DNA of 64,000 nt from Gavia stellata (Eukaryota > Chordata > Aves > Gaviiformes > Gaviidae), in NCBI RefSeq assembly GCF_030936135.1, contig NC_082594.1, positions 110,461,020-110,525,019 of the forward strand. Direction: 5' to 3'. The position numbers and the translations under genes are program-made. The notes under the pieces are model-generated. The model saw only the letters and a program-made list of their open reading frames with translations, ran no database searches and had not been told where the DNA came from. Below, piece after piece: positions 63,431 through 64,000 of the stretch. The stretch's first letter is position 1. Each line of letters opens with the position of its first letter.

Positions 63431-64000
63431 GGATAGCCCCTGGCGCAAAACTGCGCTTTGCTTCCAGTTCGGCTTGTTCTGGGCATCCCTCAAAATCTTA
63501 ATGCCAAAGCTAAGGGAGGAATCGGTAAAACGCTGGTGTGAAGAAAAGGCATGGGAGTTTTGCTCGTTTGTCTTTTACCTACAGTTTAATGCATAAAGCT
63601 CCGAAAGTCTTTTATTTCAACTTACGGATTACAATATACAAAGCAGTTTAGCTCATAAAAGGTATTAGAGTGTAGTATGTAAATTGGAAATTGCAGGCTT
63701 CCTTTATTAATTTGGAACTAGCACAATATATTCAATTTTGTGATGTTAATAGTAAGAAAAAGGCAATAAAAATAGTTGTAATTAGCTTTGGGAGAAGTAA
63801 TACAAATGCAAATGAGTTTGATGGCACTTCAGTATAGGCATGTTTCACCAAAGAAAAACCCAACCCTATAAATTTCAGATCTCTGCAACCAACGCAGCAG
63901 GAAGCCTTTCTTCTGCAGTTTTCGAAACTTTGGATAAGAAGAAATATGTCCATTGCATACATATGCATATAGATAAAGAATTTATGGTCAAGAAGGAACG
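63431..64000. other. AT-rich right edge, nothing recognised
   Basis: Composition returns to AT-rich after the island. No exon, repeat tail or RNA gene was recognised. If the island's transcript runs rightward, this is probably its first intron. Confidence 0.4.

Noticed and set aside
62729..63486. Overlapping frames of 110-211 codons in the CpG island
   Set aside because: They are Pro/Gly/Arg/Ala-rich on both strands because of GC-rich low complexity and the palindrome. No domain is recognisable.
1..64000. CRISPR arrays, bacterial operons, phage or tRNA genes
   Set aside because: Nothing of the kind is visible. Gene structure and repeats are those of a vertebrate (bird) genome.

Overview
The window looks like bird genomic DNA. 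It is AT-rich and gene-poor, and it carries four CR1 LINE fragments: three end in the octamer-type tails typical of avian CR1 (TTCTATGATTCTATG or TGATTCTG), and the longest keeps part of a CR1 reverse transcriptase. It also carries LTRs of a type common in neoavian birds. The one protein-coding gene is a spliced vertebrate lipase, and no bacterial-type operon structure is present. The species cannot be named from the sequence.

Positions 1-2620 are upstream flank with no gene recognised. Positions 2621-22524 hold a complete ten-exon plus-strand gene for a secreted phosphatidic-acid-selective phospholipase A1 of the pancreatic lipase family. The best call is LIPI, with its paralogue LIPH as the alternative. 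All nine introns are GT-AG, the reading frame joins through all ten exons into 459 codons plus a stop, and the Ser157-Asp181-His251 triad, a 12-residue lid and a signal peptide are all visible. Two polyadenylation signals follow. Intron 7 contains a CR1 fragment of a different subfamily from the others.

From about 22.7 to 62.4 kb I find no convincing gene. This stretch holds two more plus-strand CR1 fragments (37.8-38.3 kb and 54.5-55.6 kb, the latter with part of the reverse transcriptase), one 60-bp minus-strand CR1 tail (51.5 kb), and a nested pair of solo LTRs (46.35-48.06 kb). In the nest, a 1128-bp LTR interrupts an older LTR of about 578 bp, and each has its own 5-bp target-site duplication. 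It also holds simple repeats and a few unexplained open frames, the longest 185 codons at 32.3 kb.

The right end (about 62.44-63.43 kb) is a strong CpG island with GC boxes and a consensus splice donor on the plus strand. It is probably the promoter and untranslated first exon of a gene lying beyond the right edge. Inside it is an almost perfect inverted repeat of about 105 bp with no spacer, which is either a real hairpin or an assembly fold-back.

I found no previously undescribed multi-gene system. The observations most worth a second look are the CpG-island palindrome, the unassigned promoter, the LTR nest, the short duplications at both CR1 5' junctions and the 185-codon frame.
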